A DNA stretch of 64,000 bases from Verrucomicrobiia bacterium (GCA_031290985.1 JARLJW010000023.1:51522-115521); one strand, 5' to 3'; positions 35,012 to 44,492 are shown, counted from the stretch's first letter. A program made the numbers and translations. The notes: generated by a model from the sequence alone, not told the origin.

Positions 35012-36007
35012 ATGAATAAGACCCCCATTCGTGTTGCTGTCACCGGCGCCGCCGGTCAAATCGGATATTCACTCCTGTTCCGCATCGCCTCGGGTGCGGC
35101 GTTCGGCCCGGATCAGCCGGTGATCCTGCACCTCATCGAAATCCCCGACGAAAAGGCCATGGCCGCGCTGCAGGGCGTGTGCATGGAACTCGACGACTGC
35201 GCGTTTCCGTTGCTCAAGGGCATCGTGCCGACGTCGGACTTGAATGAAGGTTTCAAGGGCGTGAACTGGGCGCTGCTCGTGGGCGCGGTGCCGCGCAAGC
35301 AGGGCATGGAACGCAAGGACCTGCTGGGCATCAACGGCAAGATCTTCACCGGCCAGGGCAACGCCATCGCCAAGAATGGCGCGGCGGATGTGCGCGTGCT
35401 GGTGGTCGGCAATCCGTGCAACACGAACGCGCTCATCTGCGCGAACAACGCGCCGGGCGTGCCGAAGGATCGCTTCTTCGCCATGACCGCGCTGGATGAA
35501 AACCGCGCCAAGTCGCAGCTCGCCAAGAAGGCCAGCGTGGATATCACGGCCGTGACCAACCTCGCCATCTGGGGCAATCACAGCGCCACGATGTATCCGG
35601 ATTTCTACAACACCAAAATTCAGGGCCGCCCGGTGCCGGATGTCATCAGCCACCGCGAATGGCTGGAGAAGGATTTCATCGCCACCGTGCAGCAGCGCGG
35701 CGCGGCCATCATCAAGGCGCGCGGCCTGAGCAGCGCCGCCAGCGCGGCGAACGCCGCGGTGGACACCGTCCGCCGGATCGTTTCCCCCACGGCGCCGGGC
35801 GACTGGTTCAGCGTGGCGGTTCATTCTGACGGCAGCTACGGCATTGAAAAGGGCCTTATCTTCAGTTACCCGATCCGCAGCGACGGCCGGGGCCTGGAGA
35901 TCGTCCAAGGCGTGCCGCTGAATGACTTCAGCAAGGCCAAGATCACCGCGACGGAAAATGAATTGAAGGAAGAGAAGGCGCTCGTCAAGGACTTGCTGCC
36001 GAAATAA
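35012..36007 (+). CDS. mdh: Malate dehydrogenase
   Basis: A 331-residue cytoplasmic enzyme that interconverts malate and oxaloacetate with NAD in the TCA cycle. NAD-binding [17 protein letters not shown], the [16 protein letters not shown] loop with substrate Arg residues, [11 protein letters not shown] and the catalytic His in [12 protein letters not shown] mark it as the MDH type 2 (cytosolic-like) group. ATG 35012 is chosen over the upstream frame to 34928. It stands between the exporter pair and a thioesterase gene, with a GC hairpin and T-run (about 36020-36058) downstream as a likely terminator. Confidence 0.96.
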   Translation: MNKTPIRVAVTGAAGQIGYSLLFRIASGAAFGPDQPVILHLIEIPDEKAMAALQGVCMELDDCAFPLLKGIVPTSDLNEGFKGVNWALLVGAVPRKQGMERKDLLGINGKIFTGQGNAIAKNGAADVRVLVVGNPCNTNALICANNAPGVPKDRFFAMTALDENRAKSQLAKKASVDITAVTNLAIWGNHSATMYPDFYNTKIQGRPVPDVISHREWLEKDFIATVQQRGAAIIKARGLSSAASAANAAVDTVRRIVSPTAPGDWFSVAVHSDGSYGIEKGLIFSYPIRSDGRGLEIVQGVPLNDFSKAKITATENELKEEKALVKDLLPK

Positions 36008-36017
36008 GGTTTCGAAA

Positions 36018-36060
36018 TACGGCGGCAATCCTGCACGGCAGGGTTGCCGCCTTTTTTGTG
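36018..36060 (+). terminator. Terminator after mdh
   Basis: CGGCGGCAATCCTGC, loop CACG and GCAGGGTTGCCGCC form a stable stem followed by TTTTTT-G-T. It lies 13 bp after the mdh stop codon. Confidence 0.8.
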
Positions 36061-36068
36061 TAAATGAA

Positions 36069-36464
36069 ATGAAATCGCGCCCCAGAATCGGTGAAGTCGG
36101 CGAGCTGGCCATCCCGACGGACATGAGCCATGCCGTGGAGTTTCACGGCGACGGCATGCCCGCCATGGTGTCCACGCCGAACATCATCCAGTTCCTGGAA
36201 CGCACTGCGCGCCACACGCTCACGCCGCATCTCGAGGCGGACGAACGTTCCGTGGGCTTGGAGATCGACATCCGCCACCTCGCGCCGACGCCGGTCGGCC
36301 AGACCATCCACTGCACCGCGCGGGTGATTGGCGTCGAGGGCAGCAAGGTGCAATTCCAGATCGAAGCGCGCGATGCGCAGGAAGTGATCGTGCGGGGTTT
36401 GCATAAACGCGCGGTCATCCGGACGGAAAGTTTTACGAAGCGGGTGAAGGCGAAGGGGGGTTGA
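36069..36464 (+). CDS. Thioesterase, FlK-like hotdog fold
   Basis: A 131-residue hotdog protein. STPNIIQFLERTARHTL and EIDIRHLAPTPVGQTI carry the Thr, Glu and His positions seen in fluoroacetyl-CoA thioesterase (FlK) and its relatives. These hydrolyse acyl-CoA thioesters in the cytoplasm. It is a single-domain protein of normal length. No operon partner: the mdh terminator precedes it and about 100 bp separate it from ubiD. The acyl-CoA substrate is unknown; fluoroacetate is unlikely to be the natural one. Confidence 0.83.
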   Translation: MKSRPRIGEVGELAIPTDMSHAVEFHGDGMPAMVSTPNIIQFLERTARHTLTPHLEADERSVGLEIDIRHLAPTPVGQTIHCTARVIGVEGSKVQFQIEARDAQEVIVRGLHKRAVIRTESFTKRVKAKGG

Positions 36465-36564
36465 GTATAAATGGGGAAATCCGAATACATCTGCTTTGAA
36501 CTGCTCTGTGACTCCGTGGCAATTTCATTTTCTTCCCGCCCGCTTTTGTTAGTCTCGCAGGCGT

Positions 36565-38097
36565 ATGGCTTTTGATTCCTTCCGCGATTTCGTCAACGCC
36601 TTGGACAAGGCGGGCGAGCTGAAACGTTTTTCGCAGCCGGTCGCGACCGAGCTGGAGATCACCGAGATCGCGGATCGCGAGATGAAGCTGCCGGGTGGCG
36701 GCAAGGCGCTGCTCTTTGAGAAGCCCACGGTCAATGGCGTGGTCTCGCCGTTTCCGGTGGCCATCAACACGCTGGGCTCGCACAAGCGCATGGCCATGAG
36801 CATGAACGCGGAGTCCGTGGATGCCGTGGCGAATGAACTCGGCGCGCTGATGAAGGCCAAGCCGCCGACGAGTTTCAAGGAGGCGATGAAGCTGCTCTCG
36901 CTCGCGCTGGACCTGCGCCATGCCAAGCCGAAGACTGTGAAGACGGGGGCATGCAAGGATGTGATCCATTTAGTTGATAGTCCGAAGTTGAGAGTTGATA
37001 GCTGGCCGAAGGCGCCGGACGTGAATCAACATTCAACATTCAACACTCAACCTCCAACGCTGCTGAATCTGCCGATCTTGCGTTGCTGGCCGCTGGATGG
37101 CGGGCGGTTCATCACGCTGCCGTGCGTAGTGACGCGTGATCCGGATACAGGCGAGCGCAACTTGGGCATGTATCGCATCCAGATCTACGACGACAAGACG
37201 ACCGGGATGCACTGGCAGTTGCAGAAGGTCGCCGCGCGGCATGGGCGACGCTATTACGAAAAGGGCGAGCGGATGCCGGTGGCCATTTTCATCGGCGGCG
37301 ACCCGATGTTTCCGTTTGCGGCCACCGCGCCAATGCCGGATGGCTTGGATGAATTTTTGCTTGCCGGTTATCTGCGCAAAAAATCTGTGGAGATGGTGAA
37401 GTGCGAGACGAATGATCTCGAAGTTCCCGCGAACGCGGATTTCGTCATTGAAGGCTACATCGACCCAACCGAGCCGTTGCGCGACGAGGGGCCGTTTGGG
37501 GATCATACGGGCTATTACACATTGCCGGAGCCGTACCCCGTGTTTCACATCACGGCCATCACGCATCGCAAAGATGCGGTGTATCCGGCGACCATCGTGG
37601 GCATCCCGCCGATGGAAGATTTTTACATCGGCGGCGCGAGCGTGAAATTGTTCCTGCCGATCTTCAAGATGAATTTCCCGGAGATCGTGGACATCGCGTT
37701 GCCGGCGGAAGGCGTGTTTCACAACCTCGTGTTCGTGAGCATCAAGAAGACCTACCCGATGCAGGCGTACAAGATCATGCACGGTCTGTGGGGCATGGGG
37801 CAGATGATGTTCAGCAAATACATTGTAGTGGTGGATGCGGAGGTGAACGTGCACAACACCAGCGAGGTGCTGTTCCATCTCACCGCGAACACGGACCCGC
37901 AACGCGACAGCATTTTCACCAAGGGCCCGTCCGACGTGCTCGACCATGCGACGAGCGAAATCGCCATCGGTAGCAAGCTGGGCATCGATGCGACGAAGAA
38001 ACTGCCGGGTGAAGGATTTAAGCGGGCGTGGCCGCCGCTCATCAAGATGGATGCGGCGGTGAAGGCGAAGATGGAAAAGTTGCTTGATTCCCGGTAA
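36565..38097 (+). CDS. UbiD-family decarboxylase with in-frame repeat insertion
   Basis: A 510-residue prenylated-FMN-dependent decarboxylase. CVVTRDPDTGERNLGMYRIQI, the active-site Glu region (PLRDEGPFGDHTGYYT) and the late GMGQMMFSKYIVVVD are as in UbiD and menaquinone-pathway MqnL-type enzymes. Residues about 136-166 (36970-37063), between KTGACKDVIHL and LPILRCWP, are extra: the DNA there is a TTGATAG / CAACATTCAAC hairpin repeat that keeps the frame. The insert falls in a surface-loop position, so the enzyme may still work. UbiX, which makes the cofactor, is not in the window. Confidence 0.9.
   Translation: MAFDSFRDFVNALDKAGELKRFSQPVATELEITEIADREMKLPGGGKALLFEKPTVNGVVSPFPVAINTLGSHKRMAMSMNAESVDAVANELGALMKAKPPTSFKEAMKLLSLALDLRHAKPKTVKTGACKDVIHLVDSPKLRVDSWPKAPDVNQHSTFNTQPPTLLNLPILRCWPLDGGRFITLPCVVTRDPDTGERNLGMYRIQIYDDKTTGMHWQLQKVAARHGRRYYEKGERMPVAIFIGGDPMFPFAATAPMPDGLDEFLLAGYLRKKSVEMVKCETNDLEVPANADFVIEGYIDPTEPLRDEGPFGDHTGYYTLPEPYPVFHITAITHRKDAVYPATIVGIPPMEDFYIGGASVKLFLPIFKMNFPEIVDIALPAEGVFHNLVFVSIKKTYPMQAYKIMHGLWGMGQMMFSKYIVVVDAEVNVHNTSEVLFHLTANTDPQRDSIFTKGPSDVLDHATSEIAIGSKLGIDATKKLPGEGFKRAWPPLIKMDAAVKAKMEKLLDSR
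36970..37063 (+). repeat. TTGATAG-type hairpin repeat inside ubiD
   Basis: TAGTTGATAGTCC...GAGAGTTGATAG on the left and CAACATTCAACATTCAACACTCAAC on the right resemble the arms of the intergenic hairpins near 29.4-29.7 kb and at 31.43 kb. The segment adds about 30 codons without a stop. Confidence 0.65.
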
Positions 38098-38109
38098 TCT
38101 CCCGGAGCC

Positions 38110-38679
38110 ATGAGCGCGAATGAAAAAGCCGCCGGTTCAGCGCTGACCCGTGAAATTATCCTTCGCGGTTTGCAGGCCTTGTCTGACGAGCTTGGCAAGC
38201 AGGGCATCACCGGGGAAATTTGTCTGTTCGGCGGCACAGTCATGGTATTGGCCTTCACGGCACGCCTGGCAACGAAAGATGTAGACGCGCTTTTTCAGCC
38301 GACCCAAACCATTCGCGAACTTGCACGACAGGTCGCCGGCCAACAACGTCTGCCCGCGGACTGGCTGAACGATGGCGTGAAGGGTTTCGTTTCCGTGCGC
38401 CATGAAACAACCGCAGGAAACCTGCCGCAATTTCCGCACCTGCGCTTGACGATGCCCGTGCCGGAATATCTGCTGGCGATGAAGTGCATGGCCGCGCGCA
38501 TCGGCGGAACGGCGGGCGAGTCATCCGACGTGGCCGACATCATTTTTCTCATCCGCCATCTGCAATTGAAGTCCTCGAAGGTGGTTTTAGATCTGGTGGG
38601 GCAATACTATCCGGCCAGTCGCATTCCTGTGAAAACGCAGTATCTTGTCGAGGGGCTGTTTGAAGAAGACAAAGTATGA
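38110..38679 (+). CDS. Nucleotidyltransferase-like protein (DUF6036 type), candidate toxin
   Basis: A 189-residue protein with a minimal nucleotidyltransferase core: ICLFGGTVMVLAF (G41-G42) and, after 15 residues, TKDVDALF (D57-x-D59). These match the GG/GS...D-x-D pattern of Pol-beta-fold enzymes such as AbiEii/MenT toxins. A later Asp candidate lies in SSDVADIIFLI. It overlaps the next gene by ATGA and starts 12 bp after ubiD. The pair looks like a toxin-antitoxin or abortive-infection module; family position and activity were not tested. Confidence 0.75.
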   Translation: MSANEKAAGSALTREIILRGLQALSDELGKQGITGEICLFGGTVMVLAFTARLATKDVDALFQPTQTIRELARQVAGQQRLPADWLNDGVKGFVSVRHETTAGNLPQFPHLRLTMPVPEYLLAMKCMAARIGGTAGESSDVADIIFLIRHLQLKSSKVVLDLVGQYYPASRIPVKTQYLVEGLFEEDKV

Positions 38680-39056
38680 GACCCAAAACATTGGCTGAAG
38701 TTGCGCAACTGACGATCAACGGCGATTCCTTTGACCGCTGCCTCGCAAACTTCCTCGATGAGTTCTACGCCGCGCCAAAAGCCGGGGCGCTGGCGGATGC
38801 GCCGCCGCTGCTCGCGCCAGGTTTTAGCGACCTCGGACGCGTGCAGGATGCGTACCTGGCGGCCACCGCCGAAGAACTCGCCAGGGTCAGCCAGCTTCCC
38901 CTGCCAACCTGGGTTGATGCCGAAGCCCGAAAGCTGCATCACCCATGGTTTGCTTCACCGCTGGCGGCTTTACGGACGGTTTTACTTTTGGAAAGCCCCG
39001 CCGCCTTCCGTTCTCGAAATCTGTTCATCAGCCAAAATGCATTGACCCGTGCTTGA
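38676..39056 (+). CDS. Partner of nucleotidyltransferase, candidate antitoxin
   Basis: A 126-residue protein, mostly helical, starting RPKTLAEVAQLTINGDSFDRCLANFLDEFY and ending AFRSRNLFISQNALTRA. Its ATG overlaps the nucleotidyltransferase stop. No standard antitoxin domain (HTH, RHH, AbrB) was recognised, so its role as antitoxin rests on position and size. The conserved-looking RSRNLFIS stretch near the end could contact the enzyme. Confidence 0.68.
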   Translation: MRPKTLAEVAQLTINGDSFDRCLANFLDEFYAAPKAGALADAPPLLAPGFSDLGRVQDAYLAATAEELARVSQLPLPTWVDAEARKLHHPWFASPLAALRTVLLLESPAAFRSRNLFISQNALTRA

Positions 39057-39160
39057 GCGTCTTTCAACCCTCCACCATGCATCATCAATTGACCTGCAGC
39101 ATTCATGCGGCGAAAAAAGCTGCCTGGCGAAGATGGAAACAATAGTCGGCTAAAACCTTC

Positions 39161-41224
39161 ATGACCCGAAATCGTAAGAATCAAACTTTACGGTCTAAAG
39201 CCAGGGTCGAGCATCCGGCAGCGAAGCATTTTATATCTGACAAAGCAGGCCAGACAGATTCAGGCAACCATTGGACAATCATCGGGGCCTGTGTTTTCCT
39301 GGTGGTGATCACGGACGTGGTCTTCGGGCAGACTTGGCGGCACGATTTCATCAACTCTGATGACGATGTGTATGTTTATAAAAATACCATTGTAGCCGGA
39401 GGTTTAACTTTGAAGGGCTTAGCCGGGGCTTTTAACTTTGGTCCTCTGGACAACTGGGTTCCGCTTACAACGCTCTCCCACATGTTGGACTGCCAGTTCT
39501 TTGGCTTGCAACCCGGCTGGCACCATCTGACGAATCTTTTACTCCATGCCGTGTCGGCGGTCGTTTTATTTCTGGTATTGCGGCAGTTGACCGGTGAAAT
39601 CTGGCCCAGCGGATTCGTGGCGACCTTGTTTGCCATCCACCCGCAACATGTGGAATCGGTGGCCTGGGTGGCAGAACGCAAAGATGTGTTAAGCGGACTG
39701 TTCTTTATGCTGACGCTCCGGGCTTATGTCTGGTTCGTCCGCCGCCCGGCATCGGTCCTTCGGTATCTGGTGGTATTGTTATTGTTTGCGTGTGGTCTGA
39801 TGTCCAAGCCAATGCTGGTAACGCTGCCATTTATCCTGTTGCTGCTGGATTACTGGCCACTTGGGCGATTCACAAACGCCGGTACCGGGCCAAGTCAAGG
39901 TGGCAGGGGCCGTCTGTTTTTGGAGAAACTTCCCTTGTTTATGCTCGCCCTTGCCGCCTGCGTGGTAACGGTCATGGCGCAGCATGATGTCATCAAATCC
40001 AGTGTGCATCTGCCACTTTCCGGGCGGCTGGCCAATGCCGTAACATCCTATGTCAGCTACCCCATGCAAATGTTAGTACCGGTCAAACTGACGGTGTTTT
40101 ATCCTTATCCAGACCACGGGGTGAAGGCATCGGAATTTTGGATGGCGTTGCTGGTATTAAGCTTTATTTCGTTGTTCATTTATCGAGCAAGAACGAAGCA
40201 ACCTTATCTCCTGGTTGGCTGGCTGTGGTATCTGGGCATGCTGGTTCCGGTGATCGGGCTGGTTCAAGTGGGGGCACAGGCGCGGGCCGACCGTTATACT
40301 TACCTCCCGGAGATCGGTTTGTATTTGCTGCTCACCTGGGCGGTTTTTAAAACGGGCGCCGGTTGGCCCGGTCGCCGCTGGGTTCTCGGCGTGCCGGCCT
40401 TCATGGCGGTTGCGGTTCTGACGGTTGATGCCCGGATGCAGACCGCGTATTGGAGAAACAGCGAATCCCTTTGGGCGCACACGCTCGCGGTCACTACCGA
40501 CAACAGTGTGGCGCATTACAATCTCGGCAATGATTTGTTGGAGCGAGGACAAATCAAAGAAGCAATTGAGCAATACGATTGGGCGGTGCGAATCAATCCA
40601 CAGGATGCGGATGCCCACAACAACCTGGGCAGCGCCTTTTTACAACAGGCCCGTTACGCGGATGCCGCCGTACATTTGCAAAAGGCGTTGGCATTAAATC
40701 CGGCCGATACCGATGCCTACGTCAACCTGGGCAACCTGTATTTTCAGCAAGGGCAGGTAAACGAAGCTATCACCAACTATCAGCAGGCCTTGCAAATCAA
40801 CCCTGATATTGCGGAAGCTCATAACAATCTGGGCAGCGCTTTTTTCCAAAAAGGCAATCAGGAAGAAGCCGTGGCACATCTGCAAAGAGCCTTGGAGATC
40901 AACCCCCAATATTTGTCGGCCCGGGCCAATCTGGCCTGGTTGCTGGCAACGAGTTCCCAGGCATCCATTCGCGACGGGCCCAAGGCGGTCCAATATGCAC
41001 AACTGGCAAATCAAGCTTCCGGTGGCGACGATCCCATGATTCTACGAACGCTGGCGGCAGCTGATGCGGAAAACGGCCGGTTTACGGATGCAGTGTCAGT
41101 TGCCCAAAAAGCCCTGCGGTTGGCGACCCAACACAATAATCCGCAACTGGCCGCCACCATCCAGATGCAGCTAAATGACTATGCTGCAGGAAGACCGTTC
41201 CATTTGGGTGAGCCGGCCCATTGA
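39161..41224 (+). CDS. TMTC-like membrane protein with C-terminal TPR repeats
   Basis: A 687-residue protein. Residues about 45-430 hold around eleven membrane segments with the TMTC/PMT-like start FINSDDDVYVYKN and HPQHVESVAWVAERKDVLS, a pattern of dolichyl-phosphate-mannose or lipid-linked-sugar transferases. Residues about 449-590 carry four TPR units (VAHYNLGNDLLERGQIKEA and following). In animals TMTC proteins mannosylate cadherins; bacterial homologues are probably glycosyltransferases using polyprenyl-phosphate sugar with unknown acceptors. It stands alone with about 100 bp upstream. Confidence 0.82.
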   Translation: MTRNRKNQTLRSKARVEHPAAKHFISDKAGQTDSGNHWTIIGACVFLVVITDVVFGQTWRHDFINSDDDVYVYKNTIVAGGLTLKGLAGAFNFGPLDNWVPLTTLSHMLDCQFFGLQPGWHHLTNLLLHAVSAVVLFLVLRQLTGEIWPSGFVATLFAIHPQHVESVAWVAERKDVLSGLFFMLTLRAYVWFVRRPASVLRYLVVLLLFACGLMSKPMLVTLPFILLLLDYWPLGRFTNAGTGPSQGGRGRLFLEKLPLFMLALAACVVTVMAQHDVIKSSVHLPLSGRLANAVTSYVSYPMQMLVPVKLTVFYPYPDHGVKASEFWMALLVLSFISLFIYRARTKQPYLLVGWLWYLGMLVPVIGLVQVGAQARADRYTYLPEIGLYLLLTWAVFKTGAGWPGRRWVLGVPAFMAVAVLTVDARMQTAYWRNSESLWAHTLAVTTDNSVAHYNLGNDLLERGQIKEAIEQYDWAVRINPQDADAHNNLGSAFLQQARYADAAVHLQKALALNPADTDAYVNLGNLYFQQGQVNEAITNYQQALQINPDIAEAHNNLGSAFFQKGNQEEAVAHLQRALEINPQYLSARANLAWLLATSSQASIRDGPKAVQYAQLANQASGGDDPMILRTLAAADAENGRFTDAVSVAQKALRLATQHNNPQLAATIQMQLNDYAAGRPFHLGEPAH

Positions 41225-41307
41225 CTTGGCGTGCCACAAGCGAAGACGCACGGCCCGCAGTCCAAATTGCCGTTTTACAATTGGGCAACAGGCCGTATTT
41301 TATCCGT

Positions 41308-41529
41308 ATGCATTTAGAGCTGGTTCTGCGGATTGTTTTTAGCGTGTTGTTCATCGCAACGCTGGCTGGCGGATATTTTCTGTTCAAGAATTATGACCGT
41401 TTGCTGGGACCGGATCCTTCCATTCCCAGTGAAAACGAGGGATCGTTGGGTTTGAACAAGGTGCAGGTCATCGTGATCTGGCTGCATCTGGTGGGCATCA
41501 CCGGCGGCTTTGCCTTCCTGCTGCATTGA
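41308..41529 (+). CDS. Small two-helix membrane protein
   Basis: A 73-residue protein. Two hydrophobic segments (LVLRIVFSVLFIATLAGGYF and VIVIWLHLVGITGGFAFLL) flank a polar loop. The start is ATG 41308. No family was recognised, though the two-helix plan is common among conserved small membrane proteins. Confidence 0.6.
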   Translation: MHLELVLRIVFSVLFIATLAGGYFLFKNYDRLLGPDPSIPSENEGSLGLNKVQVIVIWLHLVGITGGFAFLLH

Positions 41530-41643
41530 AACGACCACGGGGCCGTGACCGATAAGATCTTGGTTCGTAAGCAACGAGGAATTTATTCATGAGCCTTCCT
41601 CGCTCGCCAAGCTCCGGCGACTCGCAGAGTCGCGCCCCGGAAA

Positions 41644-42741
41644 TCAAGCCCGCTTGTTGAAGACGCGGTGGGCCACGCGGTTGCCCTTCTTGCGGGTCTG
41701 CCAGCCGGCCTGTTTTTCGGCTTCGCGGAGGTAGCTGATCTCAAGCTGGAGTTTGAGGAAGCTTTCGTGCCGGTCGCGCGGGAGCGTGCCGGCGGCGAGG
41801 GCGGCGAGCACGGCGCAGTCCTTTTCCTGCGTGTGGGTGCAATCGCGGAAATGGCATTGCAACGAGAGCGCTTCGATTTCGGGAAACGTTTCCTTGGAGC
41901 CCTCACCCGCCGCCCAGATGTGAAATTCCCTCATGCCGGGCGTATCGATGACCACGCCGCCCTGGGGCAGGAAAATCATCTCGCGCCACGAGGTTGTGTG
42001 CCGGCCCTTGGCGTCCTGCTCGCGCACTTCGACGGTGGCCTGCAGGTCTTCGCCGTAGAGCCGGTTGATGAGGCTGGATTTGCCGACGCCCGAGGTGCCG
42101 ATGAACACCACGGTGTCGCCGGGTTTGATGAGGGCCGCCAGTTTCTTCACGCCGCGCCCGGTGAGCGCGCAGACGGCGAGCACCAGCGCCTCGCCCGCCG
42201 CCTTGGCGGCTTCGGCCAGTTTTACCTCAAGGTTTTCCGCCAGATCAATTTTATTAAGGATGACCACCGGACGCGCGCCGCTCTCGTGCGCCATGACGAG
42301 CATCCGTTCCAGCCGGGCGGCATTAAAAGTGGAGTCGGCGGCGGTCACGAGGAACACCGTTTCGATGTTGGTGGCGAGGATTTGCGCGGTGATTTCGCGG
42401 CCGGTCGTCTTGCGGGTGATCAGGGTACGACGCGGCAGGATGGCATGGATGGTGGCTTTGGCTTCGTTGGGGACGAGCTTTACGGCAACCCAATCGCCGA
42501 CCTTGGGGAGCTTGGTGTGATCGCTGCGCGCCTCGTGCATGGATTTGCCGGTGATCTGCGCGGAAAGTTCCGCCTCGGCGGTCCAGACGCGGTAGAAATG
42601 CTTGTCCTCCACCGCGATGCGGGCCGGGACGAGACCTTGGGCGAGATACGGCGCGAACTGCGCGTCGCGCTCCGCATTCCAGCCGAGCTTGGTCAGGCCC
42701 GCAAACGCCGGATTGAGGGCGGCAGGCGTTTCAGCGGCCAT
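41644..42741 (-). CDS. rsgA: Small ribosomal subunit biogenesis GTPase RsgA
   Basis: A 365-residue circularly permuted GTPase. The OB-fold N-terminal domain is followed by G4 NKIDLAE, then G1 GTSGVGKSSLINRL and G3 DTPGMREF, in the permuted order typical for RsgA. A C-terminal zinc-binding knuckle (CHFRDCTHTQEKDC) follows. RsgA acts in the last steps of 30S maturation. ATG at 42741 is preferred over the frame start at 42813. It is divergent from the deacetylase gene. Confidence 0.95.
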   Translation of the reverse strand: MAAETPAALNPAFAGLTKLGWNAERDAQFAPYLAQGLVPARIAVEDKHFYRVWTAEAELSAQITGKSMHEARSDHTKLPKVGDWVAVKLVPNEAKATIHAILPRRTLITRKTTGREITAQILATNIETVFLVTAADSTFNAARLERMLVMAHESGARPVVILNKIDLAENLEVKLAEAAKAAGEALVLAVCALTGRGVKKLAALIKPGDTVVFIGTSGVGKSSLINRLYGEDLQATVEVREQDAKGRHTTSWREMIFLPQGGVVIDTPGMREFHIWAAGEGSKETFPEIEALSLQCHFRDCTHTQEKDCAVLAALAAGTLPRDRHESFLKLQLEISYLREAEKQAGWQTRKKGNRVAHRVFNKRA

Positions 42742-42899
42742 AATTGCGCGGGGCGGCGGCGGTCGGAATGTGCGGCATCTCTGAATGGAAGCGATTACGG
42801 GGCGCGGCGTCAACGCGGGAATGAAGGTTTCGCCCGGGCCAGGGCGGGAAGGCCCCGCCGGCGTGGACTTTTTCCGCCTGGGCTTGTATAAACAGAAGC

Positions 42900-43817
42900 A
42901 TGAGAAGGATTGCCGCTTGTTTCATGCTGCTGCTCGGCTGGATCGCCGCCGGCCAGGGCCAACCTGCGACGACGAATGCGCCCCGGCTCATCATCCGGAC
43001 GGATGACATCGGTTTTTGTCATGGTGTGAACCAGGCATTCAAACGGGTTGCGGAGCAGGGCGTGGTGTCGTCGGCCTCGGTCATGGTCACCACACCATGG
43101 CTGGATGAGGCGGTGGGAATCTTGAAGCAGCATCCGGAGATCAGCGTGGGCGTTCATCTGGTGCTGAACTCGGAGTGGAAGGAATTCAAATGGGGCCCGG
43201 TGACGCCTTGGGATCAGGTGCCGAGCTTGGTGGATCCGTATGGCAAATTTTACGGCAGCCGCAAGGAACTGTTTTCCCACCGGCCAAAAATGAGCGAGGT
43301 GGCGAAGGAACTCCGCGCGCAGATCGACCTCGCGCTGCGGAAGGGGCTGAAGATTTCATGCATCGACAATCACATGGGCGCGGCCATCGCCACGCTGGAG
43401 TTTCAGGAGGAGATGGAGAAGATCGCGAAGGAATATCACATCGGCATCTCACGCTATTTCGGCGAAAAGGAAGTGCCGATCGTGTATGACGTGCCACCCG
43501 AACAAAAGCTGTCCCAAGCCCTGAAGAATCTGGATACGATCACGAACGCCGGGCTGTATCTGCTGGTATGTCACGTGGGCACGGACGAGGCGGAGATGCA
43601 GGCGATGACCGACCTGAACAAGTTCGGTCCGAAAAACATGGCCCAGCACCGCCAGGCGGAGGCGGATGTTCTGTGCAGCCCGGCCTACAAGGCGGCATTG
43701 CAAGCCCGGGGCATCCAATTGGTCGGTTACCAGGCGATTGTGGCGCAGGAAAAGATGCGGCGACCCTTCGTGTCAGATAAATATGATGACGTGGTGAAGA
43801 AGGCGCTGGAGAAATAG
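42900..43817 (+). CDS. ChbG/HpnK-family (YdjC-like) deacetylase, exported
   Basis: A 305-residue protein. A signal peptide (IAACFMLLLGWIAAGQG) precedes the YdjC-fold start RLIIRTDDIGFCHGVNQAF (D35-D36), then GVHLVLNSEWK and SCIDNHMGA. The Asp and His residues fit a metal-dependent deacetylase active site. The family removes acetyl groups from chitooligosaccharides or hopanoid sugars. Signal peptide and lone position suggest action on extracellular or periplasmic glycans. The exact substrate is unknown. Confidence 0.87.
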   Translation: MRRIAACFMLLLGWIAAGQGQPATTNAPRLIIRTDDIGFCHGVNQAFKRVAEQGVVSSASVMVTTPWLDEAVGILKQHPEISVGVHLVLNSEWKEFKWGPVTPWDQVPSLVDPYGKFYGSRKELFSHRPKMSEVAKELRAQIDLALRKGLKISCIDNHMGAAIATLEFQEEMEKIAKEYHIGISRYFGEKEVPIVYDVPPEQKLSQALKNLDTITNAGLYLLVCHVGTDEAEMQAMTDLNKFGPKNMAQHRQAEADVLCSPAYKAALQARGIQLVGYQAIVAQEKMRRPFVSDKYDDVVKKALEK

Positions 43818-43829
43818 AGTGTCACCCCA

Positions 43830-44492
43830 TTAAGGCAATGGCTCAATCGTAAGGTTACGAAACTCCACCAGCTTGCCCTCGGCCTGCAGGCCGATCGCGC
43901 CGGAACTGACGGAGGCGCCGGTGATCTCGTTTTGCAGGACGCCGTTGACGCGGACGGTCACGGTGTTGCTGCGGCAGAGGATGTCGTAGGAGTTCCATTC
44001 GCCGACGGGTTTTTCAGAACTGGGCTGACGACGCGGAAAACTTTTGGCATCGGGCGGGGCCAGATGGTCCGCATGGGAACCGCCATTGAGCCGGATTTCA
44101 CCCGCGCTGCCGGAGAGCAGTTGCGCCTCGAGGCAGGTCGGCCAGACCTTGTCCGCGCCGCTGATGTGCAGGAACACGCCGCTGTTGCCGGGGCCGGCGG
44201 GGAAGCGCCATTCGGCGTGCAGTTGGTAATCATGATAGGATTGGAGCGTGCGCGCGTAACCGTTTGGCTTGCCCAAGCAGGCGATGACGCCGTTGGTCAC
44301 GGACCAGATGGATGCCGCTGGTGCATTCGTTTCTTTGGAAACGAATGTCCAGCCCGTGAAACTTTTGCCGTCGAACAATTCGGTCTTGCTGGTTGGGGTG
44401 ATGGATGGTTCGACCGGCTGCGCGGACAAGGAAAAGCCGGCGACCACAAAAAACAGGACCGCGATCCACGAGGGACGGGGAAATGATTTCAT
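43830..44492 (-). CDS. DUF1080 (3-keto-disaccharide hydrolase-like) exported protein
   Basis: A 220-residue exported protein. A signal peptide ends near SLSAQ, and the DUF1080 jellyroll contains ELFDGKSFTGWTFVSK, FPAGPGNSGVFLHI and VGEWNSYDILC, as usual for this LamG-like family. Members include 3-keto-glycoside hydrolases and are very common in Verrucomicrobiota and Planctomycetes. It is convergent with the deacetylase gene (12 bp apart) and single-gene. Confidence 0.9.
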   Translation of the reverse strand: MKSFPRPSWIAVLFFVVAGFSLSAQPVEPSITPTSKTELFDGKSFTGWTFVSKETNAPAASIWSVTNGVIACLGKPNGYARTLQSYHDYQLHAEWRFPAGPGNSGVFLHISGADKVWPTCLEAQLLSGSAGEIRLNGGSHADHLAPPDAKSFPRRQPSSEKPVGEWNSYDILCRSNTVTVRVNGVLQNEITGASVSSGAIGLQAEGKLVEFRNLTIEPLP

